Source of the DNA: DASYLJ01 sp964432595
GTDB taxonomy: Bacteria > Desulfobacterota > Binatia > DP-6
Length of the DNA: 64,000 nt
Assembly: GCA_964432595.1 (NCBI GenBank)
Contig: CAYSOF010000013.1
Location: 62,001-126,000, forward strand
Direction: 5' to 3'
The notes under the pieces were generated by a model, which made no database searches, had not been told where the DNA came from, and saw nothing but the letters and a program-made list of their open reading frames with translations. Both the position numbers and the translations under genes were made by a program. This document shows, in pieces, positions 35,188 through 45,500 of the stretch (the stretch's first letter is position 1; each line of letters begins with the position of its first letter).

Positions 35188-35579
35188 CGCGGCGTGTTCC
35201 CCCGTTGACGCTCTAATCGATAATCTTCAGACGTCGAAGACCGAGCTCGCCGACCGGCTCTACGCGCTCGACTACGTCGATCAGGTCGGCAAGGGGTCGA
35301 GCCGAGCAAGGTGAAGGGCGTCGCGGGATCAAGCAGGCGCTGACCCTGTTTCGCGCCGCCTTCCCGGGACCTCGCGTACAGTCGATGACCCGCTCGCCGA
35401 AGGCGATCTCGTCGCGCCCGCTTCTCGGTCCCGGCAGACACCGTGGCCACTTCTCGCCGCGCGTTGACCGGCCGGTGATCAATGGTGGCGTCGACACGAA
35501 GGGGGTCGGCGACGGCGCATCAACAGGTCGGTACGGGTTCCGCCTTGCCCGGCTTGCGCGGCCCCAGCACGCTCGAGCT
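35188..35579. other. Gene-poor stretch before the decayed VapBC pair
   Basis: About 390 bp without a supportable gene. A short readable fragment (KTELADRLYALDYVDQV, near 35243-35293) may be a remnant of an unknown protein. Composition is less GC-biased by eye. Nothing else seen. Confidence 0.35.
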
Positions 35580-35831
35580 ATGGTCGGTCCATGCGGCGGG
35601 TCGACATGCCACGAAGCCAAGACGCAGCTGTCGCGTTTGCTCGAGGAAGTGGAAGCTGGCGAGAGGATCGTGATCGCGCGTGCGGGCCGACCCGTGGCGA
35701 TGCTCACGGCGTACCAGCGCGCAACGCGCAAGCGCAGGCTCGGCCAGTTCGCCGGCGAAGCCAAGATCGGTCCGGGGTTCGACGAGCTTCCACCCGACAT
35801 GGCTGCTGCGTTCGACGGTGATTCCGGTTGA
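35580..35831 (+). pseudogene. Phd-type antitoxin with displaced N-terminus (frameshift)
   Basis: 83 residues in the open frame from ATG 35580. From codon 12 it reads HEAKTQLSRLLEEVEAGERIVIARAGRPVAML, standard Phd/VapB. The preceding MVGPCGGSTC does not fit the family. In another frame ATG 35591 gives MRRVDM and would join exactly before HEAK if one C near 35610 were absent. So an insertion, or a base-call error, has likely displaced the native start. Its stop overlaps the TTG of the toxin remnant. Confidence 0.6.
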
Positions 35832-36216
35832 GGCTGCTGCTCGACACGCACATTCTGCTCTGGGCAGCGACCGCCCCCGAGCAATTGCGCGAGGAACCGC
35901 GCAGGCGATCGAGGACGGCGGCAACGAAGTGGTGGTCAGCGCGGTGCGTGCCTGGGAGATCGCGATCAAGCAGTCGCTCCGCAAGCTCGAGCTGGCGACG
36001 CCCGCCGAAACCTCGCTACCACGCGTGATCGCCCGCAGCGGCTTCGTCGTCGTCGACGTGTCGCTCCGGGCCGCACTCGGTGTGCGCGCCCTGCCGTGGC
36101 ACCACCGTGATCCCTTCGACCGCCTTCTGATCGCGCAGGCGATCGAGGACGGCTACACGATCGCCGCTCGCGACGGCGTGTTTCGCGACTATCCGGTCTC
36201 CGTTCTCGTCGGCTGA
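35828..36216 (+). pseudogene. Frameshifted PIN domain (VapC) toxin remnant
   Basis: The first part, from TTG 35828, reads MRLLLDTHILLWAATAPEQL, the standard VapC start. The remainder (AQAIEDGGNEVVVSAVRAWEIAIKQS, DPFDRLLIAQAI, GYTIAARDGVF) continues in another frame and ends at 36216. A net one-base loss near 35884-35910 explains the break. Intact VapCs of this class are near 130 residues, which the joined reading matches. Decay is inferred; an assembly error is possible. Confidence 0.7.
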
Positions 36217-36341
36217 GCCCTGAAGATCCGGAAGATATCGGCTTCCACTCGGAGCCGATCGCCCGCGCGGTGACGATGCCGACATGACCCGGGTGCGCGA
36301 CGGCCACATCGTCGAGTCCTGTGAGCCGAGTTGCCCGTGCG

Positions 36342-36824
36342 CTACCCGCGCGGCGCGATGCGGAAGAACCAGGTGCTCTGGAGGTCCTCCTCGTTGCCGG
36401 CCTCGAGCCGGTAACGGGCGACGATCGCCTCGCCGATCCTCCGCCTGAGCGCCGGGTCGTCGATCTTCTCGATGCGCTGCTCGTAGATCTTGCCGCCGGT
36501 GCGGACCCGGACGTTCGGGTTCGCCAGTGCCACCGTGGTCCAGCGCCGTTGCGCGCCACGTGCCGACGGCACGTAGAGCGTGCCGTCGAGGACGACGTTC
36601 CAGACGCTCAGCGACCAGGGCTTCTCGGGGCGGATCTCCAGCTCGATGACTTCCTCGGTGTCGCCCCACTCGGGCGCCGGGTTCGGGTCGACGGGGCCCA
36701 CGAAGGCGCCGCCGGGGATGGGCCCGAGCGGGCCGTCGAAGAGATGGCCACCGAAGGTGTCGAGCAGGGCGACGACGAGCACGGCGGCGGCGACGATGCC
36801 GAGGAGCCAGCGGGCGATACGCAT
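36342..36824 (-). CDS. Membrane-anchored hypothetical protein (160 aa)
   Basis: An N-terminal membrane segment (WLLGIVAAAVLVVALLDTF) is followed by a roughly 135-residue soluble domain with PWSLSVWNVVLDGTLYVPSA and NPNVRVRTGGKIYEQRIEKI, a beta-rich pattern reminiscent of split-barrel flavin-binding or nitroreductase-like folds, but without a clear family match. ATG 36824. Exported or periplasmic-facing. No operon partner. Confidence 0.6.
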   Translation of the reverse strand: MRIARWLLGIVAAAVLVVALLDTFGGHLFDGPLGPIPGGAFVGPVDPNPAPEWGDTEEVIELEIRPEKPWSLSVWNVVLDGTLYVPSARGAQRRWTTVALANPNVRVRTGGKIYEQRIEKIDDPALRRRIGEAIVARYRLEAGNEEDLQSTWFFRIAPRG

Positions 36825-37125
36825 GGCGGGGCTTTTGCGCCGATCGGGGGGCGCTCGTCCAGACGCTGGGGCGCGGGCGAGGTCGCGGCGCGAACCGCGG
36901 AGCCGTCGTCCACGCCCGATGCCGAAGGCATGACGCCGAACGGGTAGATCAGTCGCCCCGCCCCGTGCGCGAAGCCGGGGAGACGTGTTCCCTCGTCACG
37001 TCCAAACTGACGGCCCATGCTGCGGCAGATGGCGCCTGGATTCGGCGAAAAGCATCTCGCTGAAGGAACTTTCTTGACCATCAGAGTTCGCCTCTTGTAG
37101 ATCGAGCAGCCGGAGGGGCTCTGCC
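36825..37125. other. Divergent intergenic region
   Basis: About 300 bp between divergent genes 36342-36824 and 37126-38847; it must hold promoters for both. GGAGG precedes the 37126 ATG by 9 nt. No repeats or other genes seen. Confidence 0.4.
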
Positions 37126-38847
37126 ATGATGTCACGTCTCGTGATGGTGCTTCTGTCGGTGTGGATACTGATGGCGTCGATCCTGGATGCCGCTGCGGCG
37201 AATTGCCCGCGGCATCTCGGCTGCGGCGTCATCGGTTGCGCGTGCGGCGACACCGTCGTGGCCGACTTCACGATGAAGGGTGACATCGTTTGCCCGGCGG
37301 ACTTCACCAATTTTCAGAACCTCGGCGGATTCGGGTTGAAGCTCGCCAGCGACGTGACACTGACCGGCAAGAACGCGACGACGGGTGTGATCCACAAGAT
37401 CGTCGGCCCGGGCAATCCCAGCAGCGCACAGCCGGCGAACGGGAGCGTGAACTACGGGATCTGGTTCGCCCCGGGGACCGTGAACGCGACCGCGCGCGAC
37501 ATCGAGGTCACCGGCTTCTGGCGGGGCGTGGAGATGGAAGGGAGCGCCGCGAGCAACGCGGAGCGCAACTTCCTGATCCGGGCCACGATCCATCACAACG
37601 GCAACTTTCGGGCCACCAACGCCCACGGCTACGGCATCGACGTGCGCAGCAGCTTCAATACCCTCCGCAACGTGACGGTGTCGCACAGCGCCGACGAGGG
37701 CGTGCACTTCGCGCGCGGCGCCACCAACAACATCCTGAGGCCGGGTACCGGCACCGCGTGCCTCGTCGCCGACAGCGGGCGCGAGAACATCTACCTGGTG
37801 GGCGCGTCCGCGACGGCCATCGGCCTGTGCGAATCGAGGCGCACGGCGGCGTGCCGGTGTACCGCCGACGCCGACTGCGGCACGGGCGGCCAGTGCGGAC
37901 CAAACCCGGACGGCACCGCGGACAACAGCTCGAGCCCGTGGTTCCAGCGCTGCGTGAAGGGAGCCGCGGTCGCGTGCGGCGGCGGCTGCTCGTGCTTCAC
38001 GGGGCAGGGCCTCGAGAGCATCCGGATCGACGAATCGGACGAGAACACGCTCGAGGGTGTCACGGTCAACGCGGGGTTCGTGGGCTTGGTCGGCGAGTCC
38101 GAAGGCAACGTCCTCGGCACCGGCCCCGACCTCACCCAGCGGCTCACCATCGAGGCCGGCCGGCTGGATATCCGCCTGTGCGATCCCGCCAACGACGACT
38201 GCGAGAGTCCGTACCTCTATCCCAGCGGCAACCAGATCAACCACGTGTCCATCGCCAACCCGAGCGGCGACTGCATTCGCGTGCGCAGCGCATCGGTCAA
38301 CACGCTCGTCCAGCCGACGCTGACCTGCGCCGACGAGGATGTACTGACGTTCGGCGTCTGCGAGATCCCGCCGGTCGGCGGCGGCGGCGACGTCGAATGC
38401 AACGAGGCCAGCGTCTGCATCGCACGCTGCGTGAAGCCCGGGGGCGCCTCGTGCGGCGGTACGAGCGGCTGCACGTGCGAGGGGACGTCGATCGGCTGCT
38501 CCGAGAACATCGACTGCGGCTGCGCCGGCGGGCACTGCGTGATGGACCCGTCGATCACCTGCTCGACCGCGGCGGACTGCCGTCGTTGCATTCCAACCCT
38601 GCCGTGCGCCGAATGCGTCGGCGGCGTGTGCGCGGGTACGTCGACGGCGTGCACCTACGATACCGACTGTGCGCGGTGCGTCGGAGGCACGTGTGTCGCC
38701 GGCGGCGGCTCGTGTAGCTCGCACGACGACTGCTGGACCTGCCAGCCGGGCGAAACGCCGCTTCCGAACGACTACTGCGCGACGAGCCTGCCTGTCGATT
38801 ACTTCCCGGCGGGCAGCCTGGAGCTCAACGGCCCGACCTGTCCCTGA
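37126..38847 (+). CDS. Secreted Cys-rich beta-helix protein
   Basis: 573 residues from ATG 37126 with a GGAGG ribosome site. A signal peptide (MMSRLVMVLLSVWILMASILDA) precedes a beta-helix domain (about 25-225, 300-395) with GYGIDVRSSFNTLRNVTVSHS and related turns. Cys-rich insertions lie at about 243-290 (ACRCTADADCGTGGQC) and 405-555 (CVKPGGASCGG, CSENIDCGC, CTYDTDCARC). The many CxxDxDC-like units resemble disulfide- or Ca-binding repeats. It is followed 11 bp later by the Lgt-like gene. Likely extracellular; no catalytic motif seen. Confidence 0.82.
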   Translation: MMSRLVMVLLSVWILMASILDAAAANCPRHLGCGVIGCACGDTVVADFTMKGDIVCPADFTNFQNLGGFGLKLASDVTLTGKNATTGVIHKIVGPGNPSSAQPANGSVNYGIWFAPGTVNATARDIEVTGFWRGVEMEGSAASNAERNFLIRATIHHNGNFRATNAHGYGIDVRSSFNTLRNVTVSHSADEGVHFARGATNNILRPGTGTACLVADSGRENIYLVGASATAIGLCESRRTAACRCTADADCGTGGQCGPNPDGTADNSSSPWFQRCVKGAAVACGGGCSCFTGQGLESIRIDESDENTLEGVTVNAGFVGLVGESEGNVLGTGPDLTQRLTIEAGRLDIRLCDPANDDCESPYLYPSGNQINHVSIANPSGDCIRVRSASVNTLVQPTLTCADEDVLTFGVCEIPPVGGGGDVECNEASVCIARCVKPGGASCGGTSGCTCEGTSIGCSENIDCGCAGGHCVMDPSITCSTAADCRRCIPTLPCAECVGGVCAGTSTACTYDTDCARCVGGTCVAGGGSCSSHDDCWTCQPGETPLPNDYCATSLPVDYFPAGSLELNGPTCP

Positions 38848-38858
38848 GCGCCGCTGCC

Positions 38859-39674
38859 GTGCTGGAATCGCATCCGCCGTGGTTTTACGCCGGCTTCATC
38901 GGGCTCGCGGCGATCCTCGGCGGGGCCGTGTTTCTCGCAGCCGCTGGTCGGGTGGGCATTCCAGCGTCGCGAGCGGCCCTGTTCGCGGCGGCCTGCGTCC
39001 TCACAGGGCTGCTGCTCGGCCGGTTGATCGTGCTGCTGGAGCAGCCCACCTGGGCATGGGGCGACCTGTTCGCGGCGAGCTTCCGCCAGCCGGGCGTCGT
39101 CGGAGGGATGCTCGCGGGCGCGTTGCTGTGGCGACCGGTGCTGCTGCCGTCCACGTCGTTCTGGACCCTCGGCGATCTCGGCACGCCCGCGGTCGCGATC
39201 GCCTTCGCCGTCGCGCGCGTCGGGTGCTTCGTGGTCGGCTGCTGCTTCGGGACGACGACGGGCCTGCCGTGGGCCGTGCGTTTCCCGGCCAGCAGCATGC
39301 CGGCGAGCTTTCATTCGACCATGGGCTGGCTGACACCGCCGTCGCCGAGCCTCCCGGTGCACCCTCTGCAGCTCTACTTCCTCCTGCTCGGGGTGACCGT
39401 GGCCGCTCTGAGCCTCTGGCTCCTTCCCCGACGGGTGTTCGCCGGACAGGTGCTCCTCGTGGGCACCGCGTTGAGCGAGGGCGGCAAGGCCGCGCTCGAG
39501 TCGCTCCGCCAACCCGACCCGGTCCATCCGACGGGACACCTCTTCTGGATGTCGTTGCTCGTCGCCGGCGCCGCGATCGTCATGCTGGCACTGCGATTGC
39601 GGCATGTATCGACTGCGGCACCGCGCGAAGCACGGCCGTCGCCGCCGACGTGGTCGGAGTCTGCACCACCGTGA
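38859..39674 (+). CDS. Lgt-like integral membrane protein (prolipoprotein diacylglyceryl transferase family, degenerate)
   Basis: 271 residues with about seven membrane segments. Family marks include RQPGVVGGMLAGALL, VARVGCFVVGCCFGTTTGLPWAVRFP and VHPLQLYF. In E. coli Lgt the first region is HGGLIG with an essential His, here VGGMLAG without His; Arg of the second region is kept. It may be a paralogue with altered chemistry rather than the housekeeping enzyme. GTG 38859 follows the beta-helix stop by 11 bp, suggesting co-transcription. Confidence 0.72.
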   Translation: MLESHPPWFYAGFIGLAAILGGAVFLAAAGRVGIPASRAALFAAACVLTGLLLGRLIVLLEQPTWAWGDLFAASFRQPGVVGGMLAGALLWRPVLLPSTSFWTLGDLGTPAVAIAFAVARVGCFVVGCCFGTTTGLPWAVRFPASSMPASFHSTMGWLTPPSPSLPVHPLQLYFLLLGVTVAALSLWLLPRRVFAGQVLLVGTALSEGGKAALESLRQPDPVHPTGHLFWMSLLVAGAAIVMLALRLRHVSTAAPREARPSPPTWSESAPP

Positions 39675-39741
39675 CCCCATCGCCCTCCGCCCCGATCGCC
39701 CGCGCTTCTCATTCCCGCACCCGCGAAGCTATCGTGGGAGC

Positions 39742-42525
39742 ATGCGACGACCCGCTTCCACGACGCGTAGAACGACGGCGCTGGCCGTCCTCGTCGCACT
39801 GCTACAGTGCGCCATACCCCTCGAAGCGGACGCCCTCCCGCTCAAGTTCCCGAAGTTCGACATCACCGCGACCGGCATCGAGGTGGTCCAGTCGATCCAA
39901 GCCGCCGACAACTCCGTCCGCCTCGTGCAGGACAAGCCGACCTACGTGCGCGTCTACGCGACGCACGAATCCGACAAGCCGCTCGTCTTCAACCCGCTGG
40001 TGAAGACCCGCCTCAGCGCGCAACGGACCGCCCCGGGACCGGTGACGCCCCTCGGCACGCTCGACGCGCTCGCCTTCGTCCCCGACCAGCCAAGCCTGCC
40101 GCGATTGTCGCTCGGCAACAGCGCCAACTTCGCCATCCCCAAGTCGTGGCGGAGCGGCACCGTGCAATTCACGGCGGTCGTCGACGTCGAGGACAAGTAC
40201 GTCGAGACCAGCGCAGCCAACAACACGGTCGTGACGACGGTGACCTTCGAGGAGGTCCCGCCCGTCCGGCTCCGCGTCTACAGCATGGACACGCCGAGCG
40301 GCGGCCTGCCGACCGTCGCCGACCTGTCGCTGCTCGGCTCGTGGCTGCGCCGCGCGTTCCCGACGCCGGCGCTCGACGTCGAGTACCGCACGGTCGCGAG
40401 CACCGTGAACGTCGGCAACGACGCCTGCAACTGCCCGCGCCTCTGCACGAATCAAATGACGCCGAGCACCTGCCAGAACGCGCCGATGGGCGCCTGCTTC
40501 TCCGACCTGGGCTGCGGCATGTTCGGGCCCTGCCAGTGCGCGAAAGGCGATTGCGAAGCCGTCGGCACCTGTGCGAACGCGCCGGGTCGTCCCTGCGACT
40601 CCGGCCTCGACTGCGGCTGCGGCCGCGTGAACGACTGGCTCACGGCGCAGCGCACCCTCGACCAGACCCTCGACCCGAACTTCGCTCCCGATCGTCGCTA
40701 CGTCGCGATCGTCCACGATTCGGGCGGCTTCATGCGCGGCTGCTCGCCCGGCGTCGACCGCAAGGTCGCGTCGGGGCCGACCGGCGATCCCGTCGGCACG
40801 TCGTTCGACTGGGACACCGACGCGTCCTACGGCGACTTCTACACCGGCCACGAGCTCGGCCACGCGTACGGCCTCGGCCACTGGACGTGCTGCGGTGCCA
40901 CGGACGACGCGCCGAAAGTGCCGTACCCGATGTGCGCGCTCGGGCAGGGCGGTACGCACGTGGCCCTCGACGTCGCCGGGCCGACGCTCTACTTCGGCAA
41001 CCAGTACACCGACCTGATGGCGTACTGCGACTTCCAGTGGACGTCCGACGTCACCTACCACGACATCATGGATCGGCTGCAGCTCGAAGGCGGCGCGCCC
41101 GTGCCGCCGCCCGGACCGGCCACGGACAAGCTCTTCATCCAAGGTAGCGCGAACCTCGGCCTGGGCACCGCGCGGATCGGGCAGGTCCTCCAGCTCCCGG
41201 CGTTCCGCTCGCCCGTCACCGGCGCGGGATCGGCCGGCGACTACGAGCTCCGGCTGGTCGACGGCAGCGGCGGCAGCACGAGCCACTTCTTCACGCCCGA
41301 CGAGTACTTCGACGACCGCGAGTTCGGACCCGACGACGACATCGCGTCGACCGAGCGGATCGCCAGCTTCGCCGAGCTCGTCCCGCTACCGCCGGGCCCG
41401 ATCCTGCAGGTCGAGCTCCGCCGCGCGGGCACGCTCCTCGACTCGCGCACGGTGTCGGCGACCGCACCGACGGTGACGCTCACGTTCCCGAACGGCGGCG
41501 AAACGCTCACGGCGGTGCCGACCGTCGTCACGTGGAGCGCCGCCGACGCCGACGGCGATCCGCTCCTGTCGACGTTGCTCTACAGCACCGACGGCGGCGT
41601 CCAGTGGAGCGCGCTCGCGACGGAGATCGAGGCGAGCAGCCAGGCGATCGATCCGACGACGCTGCCCGGGAGCGGCCAGGTGCTCTTCCGCGTGCTCGTG
41701 AGCGACGGCTTCCACACGGCGAGCGACGACTCCGACGCGGTCCTCACCATCCCCGACGCCGCGCCACGCGTGCAGGTGACGAGCCCGCTCGGCGGCGCCG
41801 CGCGGACCGAGCGCGAGGCGATCGTCTTCGAAGCGCTCGCCAGCGATCCCGAGGACGGGATGCTCGCAGGCACGGCGCTCACGTGGAGCTCCGATCGTCA
41901 GGGACCGCTCGGCACGGGCGAGAGCCTGCTCGTCCCGCAGCTCGCGCCGGGAACCCACGTCGTGACGGTCGAGGCCACCGACTCCGCGGGGCATACCGTG
42001 GCCGACTCGGTGACGATCCTCGTCGGCGCCGCGACCGCCGACGCGTGCCCCGCCGTCCCGCGCACCGGCTGCGACGAGATGGCGGTCCAGGAGACCGCGT
42101 ATCGCGACGGCAAGAACCTCGACAAGCGGAAGCTCGGCGTGAAGCTGGCGCGCAGCGCGGCGAATCACGTCCAGGCGGACTTCGGCACGCCCGGCGCGGG
42201 GACGACGCACGCGCTCTGCGTGTACGAGTCGAACGCGCTCCTCGTGGCCCTCGTGCTGCCGGACACGACGTGGACCGCCGCCGGCAGCCGCGGCTACAAG
42301 CTCAAAGCCGACGGGACGCGCGCCACGCTGAGAGCCGGCACAGCCTCGCAGCCGGCGCCGGCCACGCTGATCGTCAAGGCGAAGGGCACGGCCGTGCCGG
42401 ACGTCGATCCGCCCGTGGACGTACCGCTCACGATGCAGCTCGTGAACGACACGAACGCGACCTGCTTCGAGGGACGCTGGGAGTCGCTCGCGAAGAACGA
42501 GGTCAATTTCCTGAAGGGACGTTAG
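39742..42525 (+). CDS. Secreted metzincin-like metalloprotease with Ig-like and un-named C-terminal domains
   Basis: 927 residues from ATG 39742; the frame is open further upstream to 39604 but without signal character. A signal peptide (TTALAVLVALLQCAIPLEADA) is followed by beta domains (about 30-170), a Cys-rich stretch (about 230-295), and the zinc site H370-E-L-G-H374-...-H380 (HELGHAYGLGH) with a possible Met-turn DLMAY (about 425). Ig/cadherin-like repeats follow (about 570-770, for example VTLTFPNGGETL, VQVTSPLGG). The last 150 residues resemble the un-named domain of the delta-60 and sulfatase proteins (LCVYES, TTWTAAGSRGYKLKA, MQLVNDTNATCFEGRW). Its stop overlaps that of the convergent gene. 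Confidence 0.88.
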   Translation: MRRPASTTRRTTALAVLVALLQCAIPLEADALPLKFPKFDITATGIEVVQSIQAADNSVRLVQDKPTYVRVYATHESDKPLVFNPLVKTRLSAQRTAPGPVTPLGTLDALAFVPDQPSLPRLSLGNSANFAIPKSWRSGTVQFTAVVDVEDKYVETSAANNTVVTTVTFEEVPPVRLRVYSMDTPSGGLPTVADLSLLGSWLRRAFPTPALDVEYRTVASTVNVGNDACNCPRLCTNQMTPSTCQNAPMGACFSDLGCGMFGPCQCAKGDCEAVGTCANAPGRPCDSGLDCGCGRVNDWLTAQRTLDQTLDPNFAPDRRYVAIVHDSGGFMRGCSPGVDRKVASGPTGDPVGTSFDWDTDASYGDFYTGHELGHAYGLGHWTCCGATDDAPKVPYPMCALGQGGTHVALDVAGPTLYFGNQYTDLMAYCDFQWTSDVTYHDIMDRLQLEGGAPVPPPGPATDKLFIQGSANLGLGTARIGQVLQLPAFRSPVTGAGSAGDYELRLVDGSGGSTSHFFTPDEYFDDREFGPDDDIASTERIASFAELVPLPPGPILQVELRRAGTLLDSRTVSATAPTVTLTFPNGGETLTAVPTVVTWSAADADGDPLLSTLLYSTDGGVQWSALATEIEASSQAIDPTTLPGSGQVLFRVLVSDGFHTASDDSDAVLTIPDAAPRVQVTSPLGGAARTEREAIVFEALASDPEDGMLAGTALTWSSDRQGPLGTGESLLVPQLAPGTHVVTVEATDSAGHTVADSVTILVGAATADACPAVPRTGCDEMAVQETAYRDGKNLDKRKLGVKLARSAANHVQADFGTPGAGTTHALCVYESNALLVALVLPDTTWTAAGSRGYKLKADGTRATLRAGTASQPAPATLIVKAKGTAVPDVDPPVDVPLTMQLVNDTNATCFEGRWESLAKNEVNFLKGR

Positions 42526-45500
42526 CGGACGCACGCGATCGGTCGCCCGAGCGCCGCGATCGCCTCGACGCACGACATCGGCGAGTTGCGGCGCACGGCG
42601 ATCCGCTGAGCGCGCTCGACGTCGGCGACCGCGCGCTCGATGAGCCGCGTGCGACGCAGCTCGGCCGCCGTCGCCGCGCGCTCGAGCCGTCGCCGCGCTC
42701 GCCGCAGCGCCTGCCGGACGCCGCGCGGCGCGGGCGGGCAGCCGCTGACCAACGGCTCCTGGAAGCCGGCTGTGACCGTCGCGAGATCCAGAGGCGTCTG
42801 CACGCAGCCGCCGTCACACCGGTCGACGGTGCACGCGTCGCCGTCGTCGCAGTCGAGCGGCGTGCCTCCGCGGCACGATCCGTCCGACGCATCGCACGCC
42901 TCGGCGCCGTTGCAGACGTCGCCGTCGTCGCACGAGGCGGCACAGCAGCCCGCCGGCGTGTGCGTGCATCCCGCCGCGGGGTCGCACGCGTCGGTCGTAC
43001 AGCCCACGCCGTCGTCGCAGACGAGTGCCGTGCCGGCGACGCACGTCCCGGCGGTGCAGCGCTCGACGCCCGTGCACGCGTCGCCGTCGTCGCAGTCCGC
43101 GTCGCCGGTGCAGCAGCCCGCGATGCCCGTATGCGTGCACGTGCCGCCGTCGCACGTGTCCGCCGTGCAGGCGACGCCGTCGTCGCACGTGTTCGCCGTG
43201 CCCTGGCAGATGCCCGCGGTGCACCCGTCGTTCGTCGTGCACGGGTCCTCGTCGTCGCACGCGGTGCCGTCGTCGCGCGGCACGGCCACGCAGCCCTCGC
43301 CGTCGCACGCACCCACGGAGCACTCCTGGTCGAGGCCGCTGCAATCGATGTGGCTGCCCGCGCAGACGCCCGCGTGGCAGGTGTCGCCGACCGTGCAGTC
43401 GACGCCGTCGCTGCAGACGGTGCCGTCGTCGTCGCGCTGGCACGTCGACGAGCAGCAGTCGCCGTCGGCGGTATTGCCGTCGTCGCACTCCTCGCCCGCC
43501 GACGTGACGCCGCTGCCGCAGGGCTCGTTGTCGACGACGAACTGCGCCGTCACCGTCTCGCTGCCGCCGGCCAGGAAGCTCACGAGCGCCGACGCCGTGT
43601 GGACGCCCTCGGCGAGCCCCGCCGTCGCGAAGGGCATGGCGCTGCCGTCGGCCGCGGTGCCGCCGAGGTCGAAGGGCGCCACCGATTCCGTGCGCACCGG
43701 CACGCCGTCGACGGAGAATGCCACCGTCGACACGCCGGCCGGTGGGTCGACGAAGGCGTGGACGTTGCCGGCGACGGTGGACCCGTCGAGCAGCACGGCC
43801 TCGGAGCGCGACGGCGACGCGCTGGCCAGCAGATCGGTCACCGTGGTGCCGACGCGGACGTACGCCTCGCGTCGCAGCACGCTCACGCCGGCTGGTCCGG
43901 TGACGCTGAGCCGCACCGTGTAGCGGCCTGGCGCGATGTACGTGTGCGACGGGTGCGGCTCGGTGCTCGTCGTGCCGTCTCCGAAATTCCAGAGCCAGGT
44001 CGTGGCCTCCGGGACCGACGACACGTCGGTGAACTGCACCGTCAGCGGCGGTGGGCCGTTGCGCACGTCGGCCGTGAAGTCGGCGGAGCCGGTGAAGCGG
44101 ACGCGCAGAATGTGCGCGCCGCGATCGATCGGAGACCGATAGTCGACGTCCTTGTAGAGGTCGGTGAAGTAGAGGCCGTCCGGGCCGGCCGCCATACCGG
44201 CGGCCGTCGCCTTGCCGACGCCGGTGTAGACGACGAAGGGCGACGGGCCGCTCACGAGGACGCCGTCCGGATCGAGCGCGAACGACACGATGCGCTTCGC
44301 GTAGCCGATGACGCCGGACGCCCACGTCGGCCCCGAGAGCGTCACGAACGCGAGACCCATCGCCGTGTCGGGGAAGCCGCTGCCGCCGAACGTCGACTCC
44401 TGGATCCACGCCAGCGACACGGGCGCCGGCGGCGGAGACCAGTTGTAGAGCGCGCCGATCGTCATGCTCTGGTCGCTGCCGTCCCACCCGTAGTCCGCAC
44501 CGGCGACGATGCGCGCGAACCGATCGACGCTGGGGCCGTTCTCCACCTCGTACAGATGGCCGTCGACGTCGCGCCAGGCGCCGCCGAACGGGTTCCGGAA
44601 TCCGGACGCGTAGATGAAGTCGCGCGCGGTGATGCCGTCCGTCGGGTCGTAGTACGGATTGCCCGGCGCCGGCGCGCCCTGCGGCGTGATGCGCAGGATC
44701 TTCCCGCGCAGCCACGTGAGGTCACGCGCCAGGTGCGTGAAGAACCCGTCGCCCATGTGCACGTACAGCATGCCGTCCGGCCCGAACGTCAGCTGCGAGA
44801 TCTGGTGCGACGCGCTCTGCGCCTCCTGCGGCATGTCGAGCACGATCGTCGGCATGCCGGCCGTGCGGCCCCCGTCGATCGAGTGCAGCCGGATGACGCG
44901 CGGGTGATGGAAGTTGTTCTCGAAGACGAGCAGGCTCGCGAGCACGTCGCCGTTCGCCGGGTCGACGACGATGCCCGTCACGCCGAGCTCGCCGGAGCCG
45001 GGAATCTGCGCGAGCGGGTCGAAGTTGAGCAGGTCGGTCGCGTAGTCGCGCACGCTGCCGTCGCGGCCGACGACCTTGATCGACCCGTAGAGCTCGCTGA
45101 CGTAGTAGAGCGGCGCGTCCGCCTCCGGACCCGGTTGCGGGACGAACGCGATGTTGACCGGCAGCTGGAAGCCGCTCGCGACCACCTCGACGACGTAGCC
45201 CGGCGGCGCCGACCACGGCACGGCCGCGCCCTGCGCGAGCGACGAGAAGTCGGGCAGGACGGCGTTCGGCTGCGCGTCGAACGAGCTGCCGTTGATCGAC
45301 ACCCAGAAGAAGCGCTCCTCCCCGCCGGCCAGGACCACCGCGGGCAGGTGGATCGTGCGCGCCGCGCCGTCGCCGCCGGTGAAGACGAGCTGCGAGACCG
45401 GGACGACGAGCGGCCCCTCGAGCATCACGCGCAGCGGCACGTGGCGGTCGAGCGGGGGCGGCGCCATGACGGTGGACCCGACCAGGCCGAGCAGCAGCTC

